NCBI GenBank assembly: GCA_036245525.1 | Contig: BTPG01000004.1 | Location: 161,017,489-161,081,488, forward strand | Length of the DNA: 64,000 nt | From: Semisulcospira habei | Lineage: Eukaryota > Mollusca > Gastropoda > Semisulcospiridae | Direction: 5' to 3' | Shown here: positions 19,405 through 30,003 of the stretch, one piece after another | How the letters are laid out: every line of letters starts with the position of its first letter | Position numbering within the stretch: the first letter of the stretch is position 1 | The notes under the pieces: model-generated | What the model saw: the letters and a program-made list of their open reading frames with translations, nothing else | Told to the model about the DNA's origin: nothing | Database searches by the model: none | Position numbers and translations under genes: made by a program

Positions 19405-20119
19405 TTATTTAACTTCCAAAACAACACTAAAATCATGCATAAGAACTGGTTTGTCATCCTGATTAGTTACAGATAAGCACAATGATTCAAAGAAACTAGA
19501 ACCTAATTTTTTAAACTGAGAATTAGGAAATCTAACAACCACACTTTCACAATAGGGAGCAGTTCCAGTCGGCAAGCATCTTAACAAAGTTGAAGGCTTT
19601 CCATTGTGTACATTTTCAGTAGTGTTCAGTTCTTTCAAATGAACATTTAGCACTGTGTGTACTGACAAATGAACAGGATATCTGCCAGTTATTCTTGGTT
19701 TTTTTGGTGATAGTAGACTACCAACTGATTGTGACCAATCTTCATCTAGATGTGTTATTGTTTTTAAAAAATCCAAGTAATAATAAAAGACTAATTGATA
19801 AAGAAAACTGACCACTTTTCGGAAAATCAATTGTAACAAGTAAATTAGCTGGGTTTAAAGTTGCTTTAATTTTAAATTCATTTTGAAGCCATTCAGCTAA
19901 AGTACAAAAGTCATAATACCCAGCTCGTAAAGTATCACCCTTCTCAATACCATCAAGAGTTCCACTTACAGAATAATTTTCATCATCCGTTACATTAAAC
20001 CACTTTACTGTGTAGAACATTTCATGGATAGCTACAGCCTTGCTACCATCACGATTATCAATCCCATTAGTTAACCACACTGGTTTGCTTGTGTCAAGAT
20101 TTGTTAAGGTAATAAACAT
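19405..20119 (-). pseudogene. P2 penton-like minor capsid protein candidate (mCP), frameshifted
   Basis: The N-terminal part (20119 down to about 19765, MFITLTNLDTSKP...) carries the AGYYDFCTLAEWLQNEF and ISLLLLLGF blocks characteristic of Polinton/adintovirus penton-type jelly-roll proteins. The rest (from about 19765 down to 19405) is in another frame and ends SVTNQDDKPVLMHDF..VLEVK. The break is in a T/A run near 19755-19770. P3 has it open. Assignment rests on family resemblance I recall, not on a search. Confidence 0.75.
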
Positions 20120-20143
20120 TTTTATTATCACATAAAAAAAAGG
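20120..20143. promoter_or_regulatory. Divergent start region between mCP and the 408-aa gene
   Basis: Only 24 bases separate the two opposite start codons: TTATCACATAAAAAAAAGG toward 408, and an ATAATAAAA motif toward mCP. P3 keeps the arrangement (46981-47006). Leaders must be extremely short. Confidence 0.5.
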
Positions 20144-21370
20144 ATGGAATTTAAATCACCAACCATTACCACTACAAACGCATTTCAATTTAATGTAGAT
20201 GCTAAATATAATGTCGCCCCTACTTATGAACAGAAAATAATTCAACTAAATCAACTCGACATAGCTGTAAGCGAACAAGATTTATTTCAAGTCAAAGTAC
20301 CCAACCCTTTTGATCATTACCTAAACCCTCCAATAACAGACGATGCTACTGCAAGAAAGTGGTCTTCAAGTCCACTACAGATGTTTCAAAACCAACTCAA
20401 CTTTGCTATACTGTGTAGTACTACAGGCTGTGGTGTTTCATTCACAGACCATTTGAATCACTCAAACAAACTGATTAGGTCTGTGTATCGTTTTCATGTT
20501 TATTACCAGCTTAGACGTATACTGTCAGAACTGCATACACCACTACCCACTGAATCCAGTTTTAACAGGTTTAACAACCCCATGGATATGAAAGCATTTG
20601 AACGCATCTGTAATGAATTTAACATGAGTACAAAGTATGACTTTACACAAAAACTTGATGATCACCACGGCATTGGTACATTATATTATGCTTTGAGTCA
20701 CAGACAATACCCTCAAGATTACTGGCCTCCCTACACTTCATTCTCATCAAAATCTGAAGTGTGGTTAGGCTCAATAGAACAGAAACAGTCTAACGCCTGG
20801 ACCACATTTGTCTTGGACAGGAGTGACGGATTTACTCAAGCGGGAGTCGAGCGCATCAATGAGTCTATCAGAACATATGTCTGGTGTATACTAGGTGCAC
20901 AATCATTAACAAAATCTAATATTCTGAATGGAAGTGGAATTTTCGATTCGCAAAAACAGTTTCTCGCTAATCTTGAAGATTCAGTAAATTCATCAGTTGA
21001 TCTCCCATCTAGCATACAACGCTACCAAGACGTTTTAAGATATGCCAAATCAAAAGTTGACTTTGTAGTTGGCACTGGGTTATACATGTTACCATCTGAC
21101 CTTCAACTCCAAATGGGTACAATAACAAATTATAATAATGAAATCATTGTTGCTGGGAGTGATCAGAAATTAGGCCTCAATAAATCTGTAAATTTAGGAG
21201 GAACAACTGTGCATGTTCAGTTGAAAAAAACATTACAAGTGATTACTTCCCTTGCTCCAACAGCTATACAACCAGTACAGTCAACCCCTGACACACATGA
21301 ATCCGAGAGAACTGCATTGACAATAGGATTAACAGGATTAGGAATATTACTTCTTTACCTGTTTCATTAA
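20144..21370 (+). CDS. 408-aa element protein with C-terminal membrane anchor
   Basis: MEFKSPTITTTNAFQFN start; a large soluble region rich in Asn, Gln, Tyr and Phe, then a short Pro/Thr linker (VQSTPDTHESE), then ALTIGLTGLGILLLYLFH as a C-terminal membrane helix. This topology suits a surface or membrane-attached virion protein. The linker is much longer and repetitive in P3 and P5. Its end overlaps the 407-aa gene by 24 bases, tail to tail. No family recognised. Confidence 0.85.
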   Translation: MEFKSPTITTTNAFQFNVDAKYNVAPTYEQKIIQLNQLDIAVSEQDLFQVKVPNPFDHYLNPPITDDATARKWSSSPLQMFQNQLNFAILCSTTGCGVSFTDHLNHSNKLIRSVYRFHVYYQLRRILSELHTPLPTESSFNRFNNPMDMKAFERICNEFNMSTKYDFTQKLDDHHGIGTLYYALSHRQYPQDYWPPYTSFSSKSEVWLGSIEQKQSNAWTTFVLDRSDGFTQAGVERINESIRTYVWCILGAQSLTKSNILNGSGIFDSQKQFLANLEDSVNSSVDLPSSIQRYQDVLRYAKSKVDFVVGTGLYMLPSDLQLQMGTITNYNNEIIVAGSDQKLGLNKSVNLGGTTVHVQLKKTLQVITSLAPTAIQPVQSTPDTHESERTALTIGLTGLGILLLYLFH

Positions 21371-22570
21371 ATAACCTATCATTAACCCTCCTACTGTCAC
21401 CAAAAAGACCCACACATGTTCTGCCATAAACCCTACTACCTTTGCCGCTGTACTAATCAGCCAACTGACAACCGTGCCTAAAATGCCAGGCAACGAGTCT
21501 ACTGCTTTCAGAGCCAATTTCTTAAGCAAGTCTGATATGTGTGACAGTTGTTTCTTTACCCACGACTGTAAGTCTTTTGGATCTGTGGGGACTGGGGTTG
21601 GTGGTGCTGGAGGTGGAGAACCACCACCCGTTACAGCCAACACAACTGTACTGATAATAAACCCCAGAGCAGTAATTAAACTGGCAATTGTGATACCCTG
21701 TTCTCTGAAAAGTGTTTTAAGTCTCTCAGCCAGAGTAGTGTCTTCGTGAAGTATTTTTTGAATAGTTTCTCTAATCCTGTTGACCTGTGATTTCAGTTTT
21801 TCCCTTCCAATACTAATCGCTTCTAACCTCGCTGATCTTTCTATCTGCAAATCATTTAATCTGTGTTGGATTCTTTCTTTCATTTCTGTGTCAAGATTCC
21901 CATTGTCTGCGGTAGCCAGTTTCTCTTTTTCACGTTCTATGTGTTTATCAAGCTCTCCCAGTTTGGCAAGATTATTAACCATCTCACCTCTTATTGTCTG
22001 CAGTGATTTATCTAACCCTATAATCTCCCGCATTGACAAAGGTGGATCATCTATTGTTTTCATAACATCATTTATTTGTCCTTCAGTAAATGAGGTTTCT
22101 TGTATCACTGTGTTTGCTATTTCTGGTAGGCTTGTTACTGGTGCCATTTCAATTTCTTGCCCTGTTGGTAACTTTGTTTGCGTGTCTTGAAGCACACTAA
22201 CCAGTCTTGGCGTGACAGGAGACCCACCAATACCAAGTTGACGCAAGGCACTAACACCACCTTCATTTTTTATTGTACTTAAAGCCCTAAACCTACTAGG
22301 GTCTTTTTTGTTAGTCAATAGTACTTTTCCTTTGTCAACAGTATTTAAATATAAATGACCCTTGACATTAAGTTCAAACTGGTTAGGGTCTATGTTGTCT
22401 GGGCGGCCACCAACATGATCATAAAATGAGTTCACTTTGGTTTCTAAAAGTTCGTGACGTAAACTGTAAATATTTCTTGTACCAGTCATATCTGCCATAT
22501 CTGTTGTATTACCAAAATCATACATGCCATCCATTTCAAAATCTTCATGATTAAATCCTCCCGCGGCCAT
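21347..22570 (-). CDS. Coiled-coil membrane protein (407 aa)
   Basis: MAAGGFNHEDFEMDG start. Residues about 170-285 form a long heptad-like charged helix (ERIQHRLNDLQIERSARLEA). ITIASLITALGFIISTVVLA is a membrane helix, followed by a Gly/Pro linker (GGGSPPPAPPTPVPTDP). The C-terminus is hydrophobic (VVSWLISTAAKVVGFMAEH, VFLVTVGGLMIGYLMK). Divergent from MCP with a 41-base gap in P2. Probable structural or membrane-modifying protein; no family recognised. Confidence 0.85.
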   Translation of the reverse strand: MAAGGFNHEDFEMDGMYDFGNTTDMADMTGTRNIYSLRHELLETKVNSFYDHVGGRPDNIDPNQFELNVKGHLYLNTVDKGKVLLTNKKDPSRFRALSTIKNEGGVSALRQLGIGGSPVTPRLVSVLQDTQTKLPTGQEIEMAPVTSLPEIANTVIQETSFTEGQINDVMKTIDDPPLSMREIIGLDKSLQTIRGEMVNNLAKLGELDKHIEREKEKLATADNGNLDTEMKERIQHRLNDLQIERSARLEAISIGREKLKSQVNRIRETIQKILHEDTTLAERLKTLFREQGITIASLITALGFIISTVVLAVTGGGSPPPAPPTPVPTDPKDLQSWVKKQLSHISDLLKKLALKAVDSLPGILGTVVSWLISTAAKVVGFMAEHVWVFLVTVGGLMIGYLMKQVKK

Positions 22571-22611
22571 TGTTTTTATTAATTTAATTTTTTTTATTGT
22601 GCATAATAAAA
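22571..22611. promoter_or_regulatory. Divergent start region between the 407-aa gene and MCP
   Basis: 41 bases, almost pure A/T, with GTGCATAATAAAA directly before the MCP ATG. P3 (44470-44507) and P4 (55646-55684) keep the same divergent pair with 38-39 bases. Confidence 0.55.
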
Positions 22612-23895
22612 ATGACACAGTCATACGGATCAAAGTTAGACCCACACAGAAAACTACGTGAACCTTTCGGTGTTAAAGCAGTTAGACAATCGATTGTCAT
22701 CACAAACAATCCTAGTACTATAGACCAAAACCAGACTCTTACTGTCAAGTTTCCAAACCTAGGCCCCAGTGACGTTATTGTTCCTGGTACTGCTCGTCTT
22801 GCTTTTAATATTGAACTTTCATCGGACGCAGATGACAAAAGAACACTAGTTAACAATCTAGGTAGAGCAATTATTAAGAATATTAAAGTTAAACTTGAAG
22901 GACAGGAAGTGTTTAGTCTTGACGATGCTGATGTGTTCTACTGCTACACGGATTTGTGGCTTACAAGAGAAGAACGAGAAGATCGTATTTACCAAGGCAT
23001 ACAGTCAGATAGCATTATGAAAATTCGAATAAATGCATCAGACAAAACAACCACAGAAGGCAAGGACGTTATTGTGGCCGAAACATATGGAAATAGGTTT
23101 TGCATTCCACTCGAATTTGAAATCCTAACAGGACATTCGCCTTATTACCAAGGGGCACTAAATGACCGCCTGAGTTTTGAACTAACCTTCAATGATTACT
23201 CCAAAGTTATAAAATCATCTGCCACAGATGCATCATACAAGATCTCTAACATTTCTTTGGAATATGAGATTGTCACGCATACTGAACTAGCCAGACTCAT
23301 TCAAAATCAGTACCAGTCAAGACTTCCAATTTATTATGATCGAGTGATTAGACACAGTTTATTACCCAAAGACAAGAGCGACCAAATTTGGAATATAAAC
23401 CTAAACACGCCTGCTAGGTCACTAAAAGGCGTTCTTATGTTATTTGTTGAACCAAAAAGTCCTTACCAAGGAGATTCAGAAAAATTCTATAATCCGAAAA
23501 TTACACATTTATCCTGTACAATCGAAGGCCGACCTAATCAAATTTTTGCATCTGGAATGATGGGATATCAGCACTATGATGAGATCACAAAGTATTTTGC
23601 TGGGGGAAGACTTAGAGAAAAATCAGCAAATATTGCGTGCAAAGATCTGCATCTGTATGACGTAAGAATCGGTGAATACCTGACAGACAAGTACGCACTG
23701 TGGCTAGATCTGCGTTCTACGGAGGATAATTTCCTTCATGGTTCTGGCCGTATTATCGAAAACGGTAGTGACGGAATCTCAATTCAAATACAGAAAAAAA
23801 CAGAAACCGATGGATTAATAAATATATATCTATATCTGATTTTTGACGCTCAGTTAAACATAGCTGAGAGCAGGCTAAGTAGTCACATATATTAA
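22612..23895 (+). CDS. Major capsid protein candidate, double-jelly-roll type (427 aa)
   Basis: Predicted main shell protein. MTQSYGSKLDPHRKLR start. The block VNNLGRAIIKNIKVKLEGQE followed by DADVFYCYTDLW resembles the N-terminal jelly-roll signature of Polinton MCPs and their invertebrate relatives; FCIPLEFEILTGHSPYYQG and GSGRIIENGSDGI are further conserved blocks. Length is at the short end for this group. Start fixed by an ATAATAAAA motif and agreement with P3 and P4. The stop is followed at once by non-P3 sequence, because this is the permutation breakpoint. Confidence 0.8.
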   Translation: MTQSYGSKLDPHRKLREPFGVKAVRQSIVITNNPSTIDQNQTLTVKFPNLGPSDVIVPGTARLAFNIELSSDADDKRTLVNNLGRAIIKNIKVKLEGQEVFSLDDADVFYCYTDLWLTREEREDRIYQGIQSDSIMKIRINASDKTTTEGKDVIVAETYGNRFCIPLEFEILTGHSPYYQGALNDRLSFELTFNDYSKVIKSSATDASYKISNISLEYEIVTHTELARLIQNQYQSRLPIYYDRVIRHSLLPKDKSDQIWNINLNTPARSLKGVLMLFVEPKSPYQGDSEKFYNPKITHLSCTIEGRPNQIFASGMMGYQHYDEITKYFAGGRLREKSANIACKDLHLYDVRIGEYLTDKYALWLDLRSTEDNFLHGSGRIIENGSDGISIQIQKKTETDGLINIYLYLIFDAQLNIAESRLSSHIY

Positions 23896-24069
23896 AAGTA
23901 TTCACTTAGCTTGGTTTTAATCCTTCACAGCCCATTTTGAATACCGAAATCACTATAAAATCCGAACGTATTAGTAGGCACGTCACGCTTGTGCTGAAAC
24001 ACGGACTAAACTGAAAATAAAAGGCGTCGTTTCACTGAGGTAACCGTTTCAACCTTCCTGGTCATAAGC
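23896..24069. other. P2 right subterminal spacer
   Basis: Noncoding sequence between the MCP stop and the right inverted repeat. It has no counterpart in P3, where ATPase follows MCP after 19 bases. Confidence 0.6.
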
Positions 24070-24100
24070 ACTGTAAAATCTTTCAGGCAAAACTAGCCTA
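24070..24100 (-). repeat. P2 right terminal inverted repeat (31 bp)
   Basis: ACTGTAAAATCTTTCAGGCA... is the exact reverse complement of 10277-10307. Confidence 0.9.
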
Positions 24101-24319
24101 TCACACACCACCCTTTGTCAGTGCATGTGTCACAAGTCCTGTTAGGGCTGGCCTGCGCAGAAGTCAACACTAAACACCCTTTAGTCTACTCACAAGAAGG
24201 GCCTTATCTTAAAGCTTTCTCTGTTTTCCAACAGGTTGCAAACTCATTTTGGTTCTGTGTGTGTGAAGACTTCATGGTGTTTATACATAGAGTGGGTTTT
24301 TTTCCCCTGCCCACATTGT

Positions 24320-25165
24320 GGGTGTGTGAAGCCGCTGGCTATTTGAATATATGAAAGAAAACCATAGGGTCTGGTACATATTTAAAAAAAATTATAAATT
24401 CCTGTATGAATATTGTGTAGGGTCTGGTACATATTAAAAAAAATTAAAAATTAATTTATGATTATTGTGTTTGGTCTCGTACATATTGACTCAAGTAGGG
24501 TGCATACCGAGACAAGTTCGGTGCATATTTTTCAGAACAGGTCCAATCATAACGCGCTTGAACGAAGGTGGCTGTTTACTAGTCTGAGGTTATATATATA
24601 TTTCCTGGTGCGCACTGTCGATTGTGTGGCCATGTCAATTGTATGGTGGACTGTGAAAGTAGGTCAGTTTGTTTAGAAGTGAATCGGCGCATTGTCTATT
24701 GTGAAATTGTATGGATGAGTGTGGAGGGTGGTGACGTTTAAGGGGGAAGGGGGTGTATTACGCAGTTTGTTTAGTAGTGAATCAGCTCACTGTCGCCGCG
24801 TGCTTGTCTATTGTTTATTGTGACATTGTATGGCTGAGTGCAGAGGTAGGTGGGTGGTGACGTTTTAAGGGGAGGGGGGAGGTGTATTATGCAGTTTGTT
24901 AAGAGGGCATTATGCGGTGAATCAGATACATTCTTTGCACTGAGAATTGGGATAACGGGAGATTGGAAATTCTGAAAAGTAGCCTATGTAATTTACCCTG
25001 ATTTAAAACTATCGATACGGTATTACTGACATAGGTGTCATTAGCGTAATTACGTATGTAATTTACCCTGATTTAGAAGTATCGATACGGTATTACTGAC
25101 ATAGGTGTCGCAGGGCTCTCTCTTTTATAAGATATTTTAACTAGCCTTTTGTTTCCAAGGGGTTG
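24320..25165. repeat. Flank repeat A, copy 2
   Basis: Same series as 8716-9385: GGCTATTTGAATAT, TGGTACATATT units, two GTGACGTTTAAGGGG units, ending with a TTTTAACTAGCCTTTTGTTT block. It also holds two 55-base units with a 70-base period (24985-25039 and 25055-25109). The 220 bases between 24101 and 24319 show no feature. Confidence 0.8.
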
Positions 25166-25374
25166 GGGGACCTGACTGGGCAGATAAATCTGTTAAATGT
25201 ATTTGGTCAAGTGCGTTTGTTTATTTACGGAAAGGATTAAATAAATCAATTGTTTCTTAAATGGGTGGGGTTGTATTCTCCTATATACTATCTCTAAAGC
25301 ATATTAGGCTACAATGCACATAGGCACCCATACAAAAGTAACTACCTCAAATACAAAATGTTAAATGTTTAGGG

Positions 25375-25522
25375 CTTAACATCTTTCGTCCATAAAAGGT
25401 GATTTCAAAGATGGGTCACAGAAATAGGGTCTGAACAAATTTTGACCCAAGCTGTATTCGAACCCAGGACCTTTGGGATACGAGTCAAACACACTACCAC
25501 CGAGCCACCCAGCTCCCCCTCA
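25375..25522 (-). mobile_element. tRNA-derived SINE
   Basis: On the minus strand the head has an A-box-like TGGCTCGGTGGTAG (about 25495-25507) and a B-box-like GGTTCGAAT (about 25456-25465), spaced as in a tRNA, followed by unrelated body sequence. The acceptor ends do not pair well, so it is a SINE head and not a tRNA gene. Confidence 0.6.
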
Positions 25523-25890
25523 AAATACAGCTTTACTGTGGAACAACATATTTCAACTACATTATTCACATTTACATTGACAAAGTGCTGACTTTATACA
25601 AGCTAGTGGGTGGAGAACAGTGGAGCTGATGTCATTTTCAGTTGTGTGCATGCCAACCGAGACTGACACCGGCAACCACTTGCTCATGAGGTATTTATTT
25701 GGGAGCCAACTACACAGTATATAAAAGAAGGGGGATAGGAGAGAAGGAATGACAGACTTATCATTTAGAGCCTTCCACTACATATATTATTTCCCTCATA
25801 TATATATATAACACGAAGAGTTTTTGCGTTCCCGGCTGACGGCCATCTTATTCTGTATTAAAATTTCACTGATAACACGGAATGCTTAAC

Positions 25891-26054
<164 letters not shown>

Positions 26055-26433
26055 ATCACTGAAGTCCTGATATAACTCAACATTGCACATCCCACTACGT
26101 TATAACAGTGAAATTCAGTGTCCAGCCACCATTACACTACACACATAGCACATACTGTGCACAATGTTGGCATGAAAATCAAACAATACTGTTACCAGTA
26201 CCACACTCTGTCCCATTGCAGCACAACGAAGTGAAATGCAGTCTCACGCCCCATAACATATACTGCACAATGCTGATGTCAACACAAAATACCGTAACAA
26301 CAGCATAACAAGGGTAAAATGCACTGTGTCACCTAGTCTGCAGAATATAGGCATGCACACCAAACAATACTTTTACTGCTCTTGATACAAAGTCTGTGCT
26401 GTCGACCATATCACAACACTGCAAAATACATCA

Positions 26434-26667
26434 GTGCTACGCTGGCAGAGTGCCTACAATACAACCCGAAACTCTGAAGGTAAAATCTTTGTAAGGCACT
26501 GCAACACTAACCTGCGAAAGTTTTGTTTTTCTAACAGAGTTGCCATTGTTTGGAATGAGTTACCAGTTTCATTAAAAAAAGCACCTAACATAAATTCTTT
26601 AAAAACCAGCTGGACGAATTACCAAAATTTAAAGAGTTTTTCTATTCATATGATGAATGATTTATAG
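26434..26667 (+). pseudogene. C-terminal end of a CR1/Jockey-type LINE reverse transcriptase ORF
   Basis: The translation contains FCFSNRVAIVWNELPVSLKK followed by NINSLKTSW, the familiar C-terminal motif of CR1/L2/Jockey-group LINE ORF2 proteins. Only this tail is left. Confidence 0.6.
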
Positions 26668-27920
26668 GAAAATTGCATGAATAGCAGACTCATAAGTTAA
26701 CTTAAGAAATAAAGGACATTTGCAAAGGCCTCATGGCCTATTTTGTCCTCACACTACTACAGTCTGCACCATGCCGGCCATTAATATAAGCAATGCTCTT
26801 CAAAAACTCAACATGGTGCAGGATATCGTGTCACAACTGATTGCACATTGCATAGCACTGACCACACACAACCTGGTACTGTTCACAATGTTGGCTTCAG
26901 TTTTACTTTATTTAATTTTGAGAAAAATCACAAAAGAACTTACATGATTGCGCTCAAAATTAACTATTACTCATATTACTACACTGTACACATGTTCCTT
27001 AGACAGCACAAATGACTTGTATGGACACAGATCATAGGTCATTCTGTTTGCTGGTATGTGTCATGTACAGTACGTCTGGAAAACGTGTGAAATGAACCAT
27101 GTGATTAGCAATTCTGATACGATAAGTAAAGCTACACAGCTGAAAGTCAACGATTGACAGAGGAAGAAAAAATAATAAAACAAACAAACAAAGTACTGTA
27201 CATTATATGCCTATGATCAGTTATCACCCAACCACTGAAATCTGCTGTGACAGATGGAGGGTAATGCAAGAACTACATGGTCAACTCACTCTTTAGAAGT
27301 ATTGCGATTTTCATTGACCAAGTCCACATTTGGTATATTTTGAGCAGAGGGTTTAATGACATATATGTATATATATACTACATACCTACCCCCCCCCCAC
27401 CCCCCCTGGCTGCATATCTATATTTTGGCACCCCCCCCCCCCCTCTTCAGAAAGGACCCATGGGTGTTATACTCTGAGGCCAATGACCATTTTCAGAATG
27501 TATATCATTTATAATCATGCAAAGCGGAGCAGTGATAAGTTTTCTCCTTGTTTCACACCGACGCTGCAAAAAAATCTATCTGTACCACTGTTTCCTAACC
27601 CATAAGAGTCAGCTGTGGAGTACATATTTTGAATGACTGATGTATGCCAGTATTTCGGAACTTGTCACAAAAAAGACCTGTTTATATGCTGATATGTCTT
27701 CGAAAAATGAACAGATTGGCAGTAAAGGGGGTTTCCCTGGATAATCAAAAACTAATACAAATTAAGCTGCGTTTCCAAATCGTGACATGACAGGAGAGTG
27801 CAGTAAGGCAAAGGCGTTTGCTGCATTGCGAAGGATGTGACTGTCCAAAACCTTGGCATTGTGGCCAGCATTGTGGATGGACAGCAAAATAACAGGACGT
27901 TTGCCCACAGGACAATCAGT
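26668..27920. other. No gene recognised
   Basis: Unassigned host sequence. Poly-C tracts at about 27390-27441 give spurious Pro-rich frames. Confidence 0.5.
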
Positions 27921-28001
27921 TCACTTCCTTTGCCTTCCTGTCGGTTGGCCATCCCGGTGAGACGTACCCGCTGAACTCTTCTTCAATGTGGCTATTGCAA
28001 C
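27921..28001 (-). CDS. Candidate terminal exon of a host gene
   Basis: On the minus strand a pyrimidine-rich acceptor (TTATCTTTTGCAG) precedes an 81-base open stretch ending in TGA, coding for a 26-residue basic C-terminus (VAIATLKKSS..., ending GRQRK). Its frame continues directly from the candidate exon at 29182-29403. No protein family recognised. Confidence 0.4.
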   Translation of the reverse strand, partial: VAIATLKKSSAGTSHRDGQPTGRQRK

Positions 28002-28640
28002 CTGCAAAAGATAATTTAGAATCAAAAAAAAGTTTTGAAATGCACATTATGCGTGCATATATATGTGTTTGCAAGTATTTTTACAAAGCACATACATGCA
28101 TAATAATTATGACAGTATTCAGAGCAAGAACAAGAAAGACAATGAATGTCCTTATGGTTTACGTGTATGACCAATCCACATAATACGTCCAACCTGTGTG
28201 ACCTTGTGTGAGGAGAAACAATTTGTGTCAAAATCTGACCATTTTTTACCCCTTTCTGGACCCCCCCCCCTTCCCCCCGTGACCCTGACCTTTGAAAGGT
28301 CACAGCAGTTGGTATTTTAGAAAGATTGTACCACAAAGTACCCTGGTGCCAAGTTGGACGTCTGAGGCTTAAATAGTCTCTGAGGAAATACCAATGTTAA
28401 AGTTGCCCACAGATAACAGTCGACGGACGACCCATTACAAACACTTAGTTTTGCTATCACACGTGAGCCACATATGAGACACAACTGAGCTTTAAATGAC
28501 CACAATGGGTGTATAAATATATCTAGAATCAGCATCAAAGTGTAACTTGCAGAAAATGTTTCATACAGGACACGTTTAAAATATTGCTGTTTAGCAACAG
28601 TACACACTGGACCAAAAACCCACCCCACCACCCCCACACT

Positions 28641-28890
28641 TTGGTACCGGTCTCAGGACACTTTACAAATTTCAAATACAAGCGATCACAAATCTCAGTA
28701 ACTTCAGTAGCTGAACTGGCCCTTTGTCTGTCTTGTACTGTGTTCGTACTGTGTTTGTCTTAAATGGCGTAAATCCGTGTCTGTTTCATGAGTGTGTGTG
28801 TTGGGTTTCAGGCGCGGCGCTTTGAGTTGATTTCGCCAAAATTGAGAAAAAGCGCCTATATAATAACGGTATTATTATTATTTATTATTA
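28641..28890 (+). mobile_element. SINE, second copy of the GCGCTTTGAG family
   Basis: Shares ACTTTACAAATTTCAAATAC, the GCGCTTTGAG...AAAGCGCC region and an ATT-rich tail with 9621-9931. Confidence 0.6.
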
Positions 28891-29181
28891 AAAGGTGGTA
28901 TTCAGTGTTTTCTTGTCATTCTGTGTGCACTAAGTGCTTATTAAAGAAAATGACAGTATTTGCAGACTTGCACAAGCCTCTAGTTTCCAAATCAAATGCA
29001 ATATGGTACCACTTGTTGACAGCAAGTGATTTTAGCATTCGGTGTTGTAGAAAATGCTGGTACTGTACTACACCATCTTCAAAATGAAAGAAAGCATTAT
29101 TACAGTATGATGTGTTTATTCACACCAGTTGTGTTTTGTTATGAACCTGATTCTATTCACAAATCAACCGGTATGATTTAC

Positions 29182-29403
29182 CTCGAGTCCAGGAGAATAA
29201 GTGTCGCCTTCTCTCACTTTAGTTGATCCACTGGAACTGGCATTGCCTGCTTTCAGCTGTGACCTTCTCCTTTTGAGCAAACATGACCTGACTAGCTCCT
29301 GCCTCTTCTTGGTGTAGGCGTCATACTTCTGTGTTCTGTGCTTGTTTTGAAAGTATACCCTCTGGGTGCGACTCTGCAGTGCGACGTCAACAGCAGCATT
29401 GAC
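29182..29403 (-). CDS. Candidate internal exon of a host gene (74 codons)
   Basis: On the minus strand, TTTCATTTCAG acceptor, 222 bases open in one frame, then a GTAAATC donor after CTCGAG. The encoded segment is basic (TQKYDAYTKKRQELVRS, then LLKRRRSQLKA) and ends GDTYSPGLE. Length is divisible by three, and it splices in frame to the 27921-28001 exon. A degenerate duplicate lies at 32462-32611. Gene identity unknown. Confidence 0.5.
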
Positions 29404-29991
29404 CTGAAATGAAATACATGTTTATTAACGTGTTGTTTAGCAGCATGCCAATTTCACGTCTGATCTTATTTCAGGGTGAGTTGGTTCCAAACTCCCCAAA
29501 AAGGGACTTGTGCATTATAAACAATTCGGGGCCAGGGCGGGAGGGCTCCCCCCCACCCCACCCCCCTGCCCAATATGCCCCTACATTTAGTTTACGCATT
29601 ACTACTTTCAAACTAAAGTGAAATAAACTGTAAACACCACAAACAACAATGGTGAAGCCTGGATCGCTCATGTGCATTTAAAACTGATCATTTACATAAT
29701 CTGAACTGTGTGACCTTTCCAAAAGGTGACTGAAATTTAAGTGCCATGAGTCTCCGCATCAGTAAAGGGCTGGCTTTTGTACTTGTGAATAATATTTGAG
29801 AAAAAATATCTGTTGTCAAAATATGGCTATTTTTTACCTATTTCTTGATTTCTCATGACCCTTGGTCTTAACTCAAACTGGTATGCTAAGACAGGTCTTG
29901 CCACAAAGTATCCTTGGGCCACATTGAAGACTGTGGTTTGAATAGTCTCCAAGAAAATGCCAACATTACCATTTACCATGGACGACCAATG
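29404..29991. other. Intron-like sequence, part of a diverged tandem duplication
   Basis: Segments around 29700-29990 resemble 28200-28450 and 32810-33050 (CTGTGTGACCTTTCC, CCACAAAGTATCCTTGGGCC and so on). No coding content seen. Confidence 0.45.
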
Positions 29992-30003
29992 GCCCAGAAC
30001 ATA

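Larger units (their letters stand above)
10277..24100. mobile_element. P2: Polinton-class element, permuted gene order, 31-bp termini
   Basis: Bounded by perfect 31-bp inverted repeats. Gene order: ATPase(+), 131(+), PolB(+), integrase(-), 144(-), 76(-), membrane protein(-), 175(-), small Pro-rich(-), 211(-), 292(-), mCP(-), 408(+), 407(-), MCP(+). Integrase, family B polymerase, A32-type ATPase and two capsid candidates define the Polinton/Maverick class. Most genes are open; mCP and the small membrane gene are broken. Relative to P3 the map is circularly permuted. Confidence 0.85.

Noticed and set aside
4380..24100. Bacterial operon or prophage interpretation, because of tight gene packing
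   Set aside because: Surrounding LINEs, SINEs, microsatellites and splice signals are eukaryotic; the gene set is Polinton-type; no Shine-Dalgarno sequences precede the starts.
25420..25522. Functional tRNA gene on the minus strand
   Set aside because: A and B boxes are present, but the acceptor stem does not pair and a SINE-like body follows.
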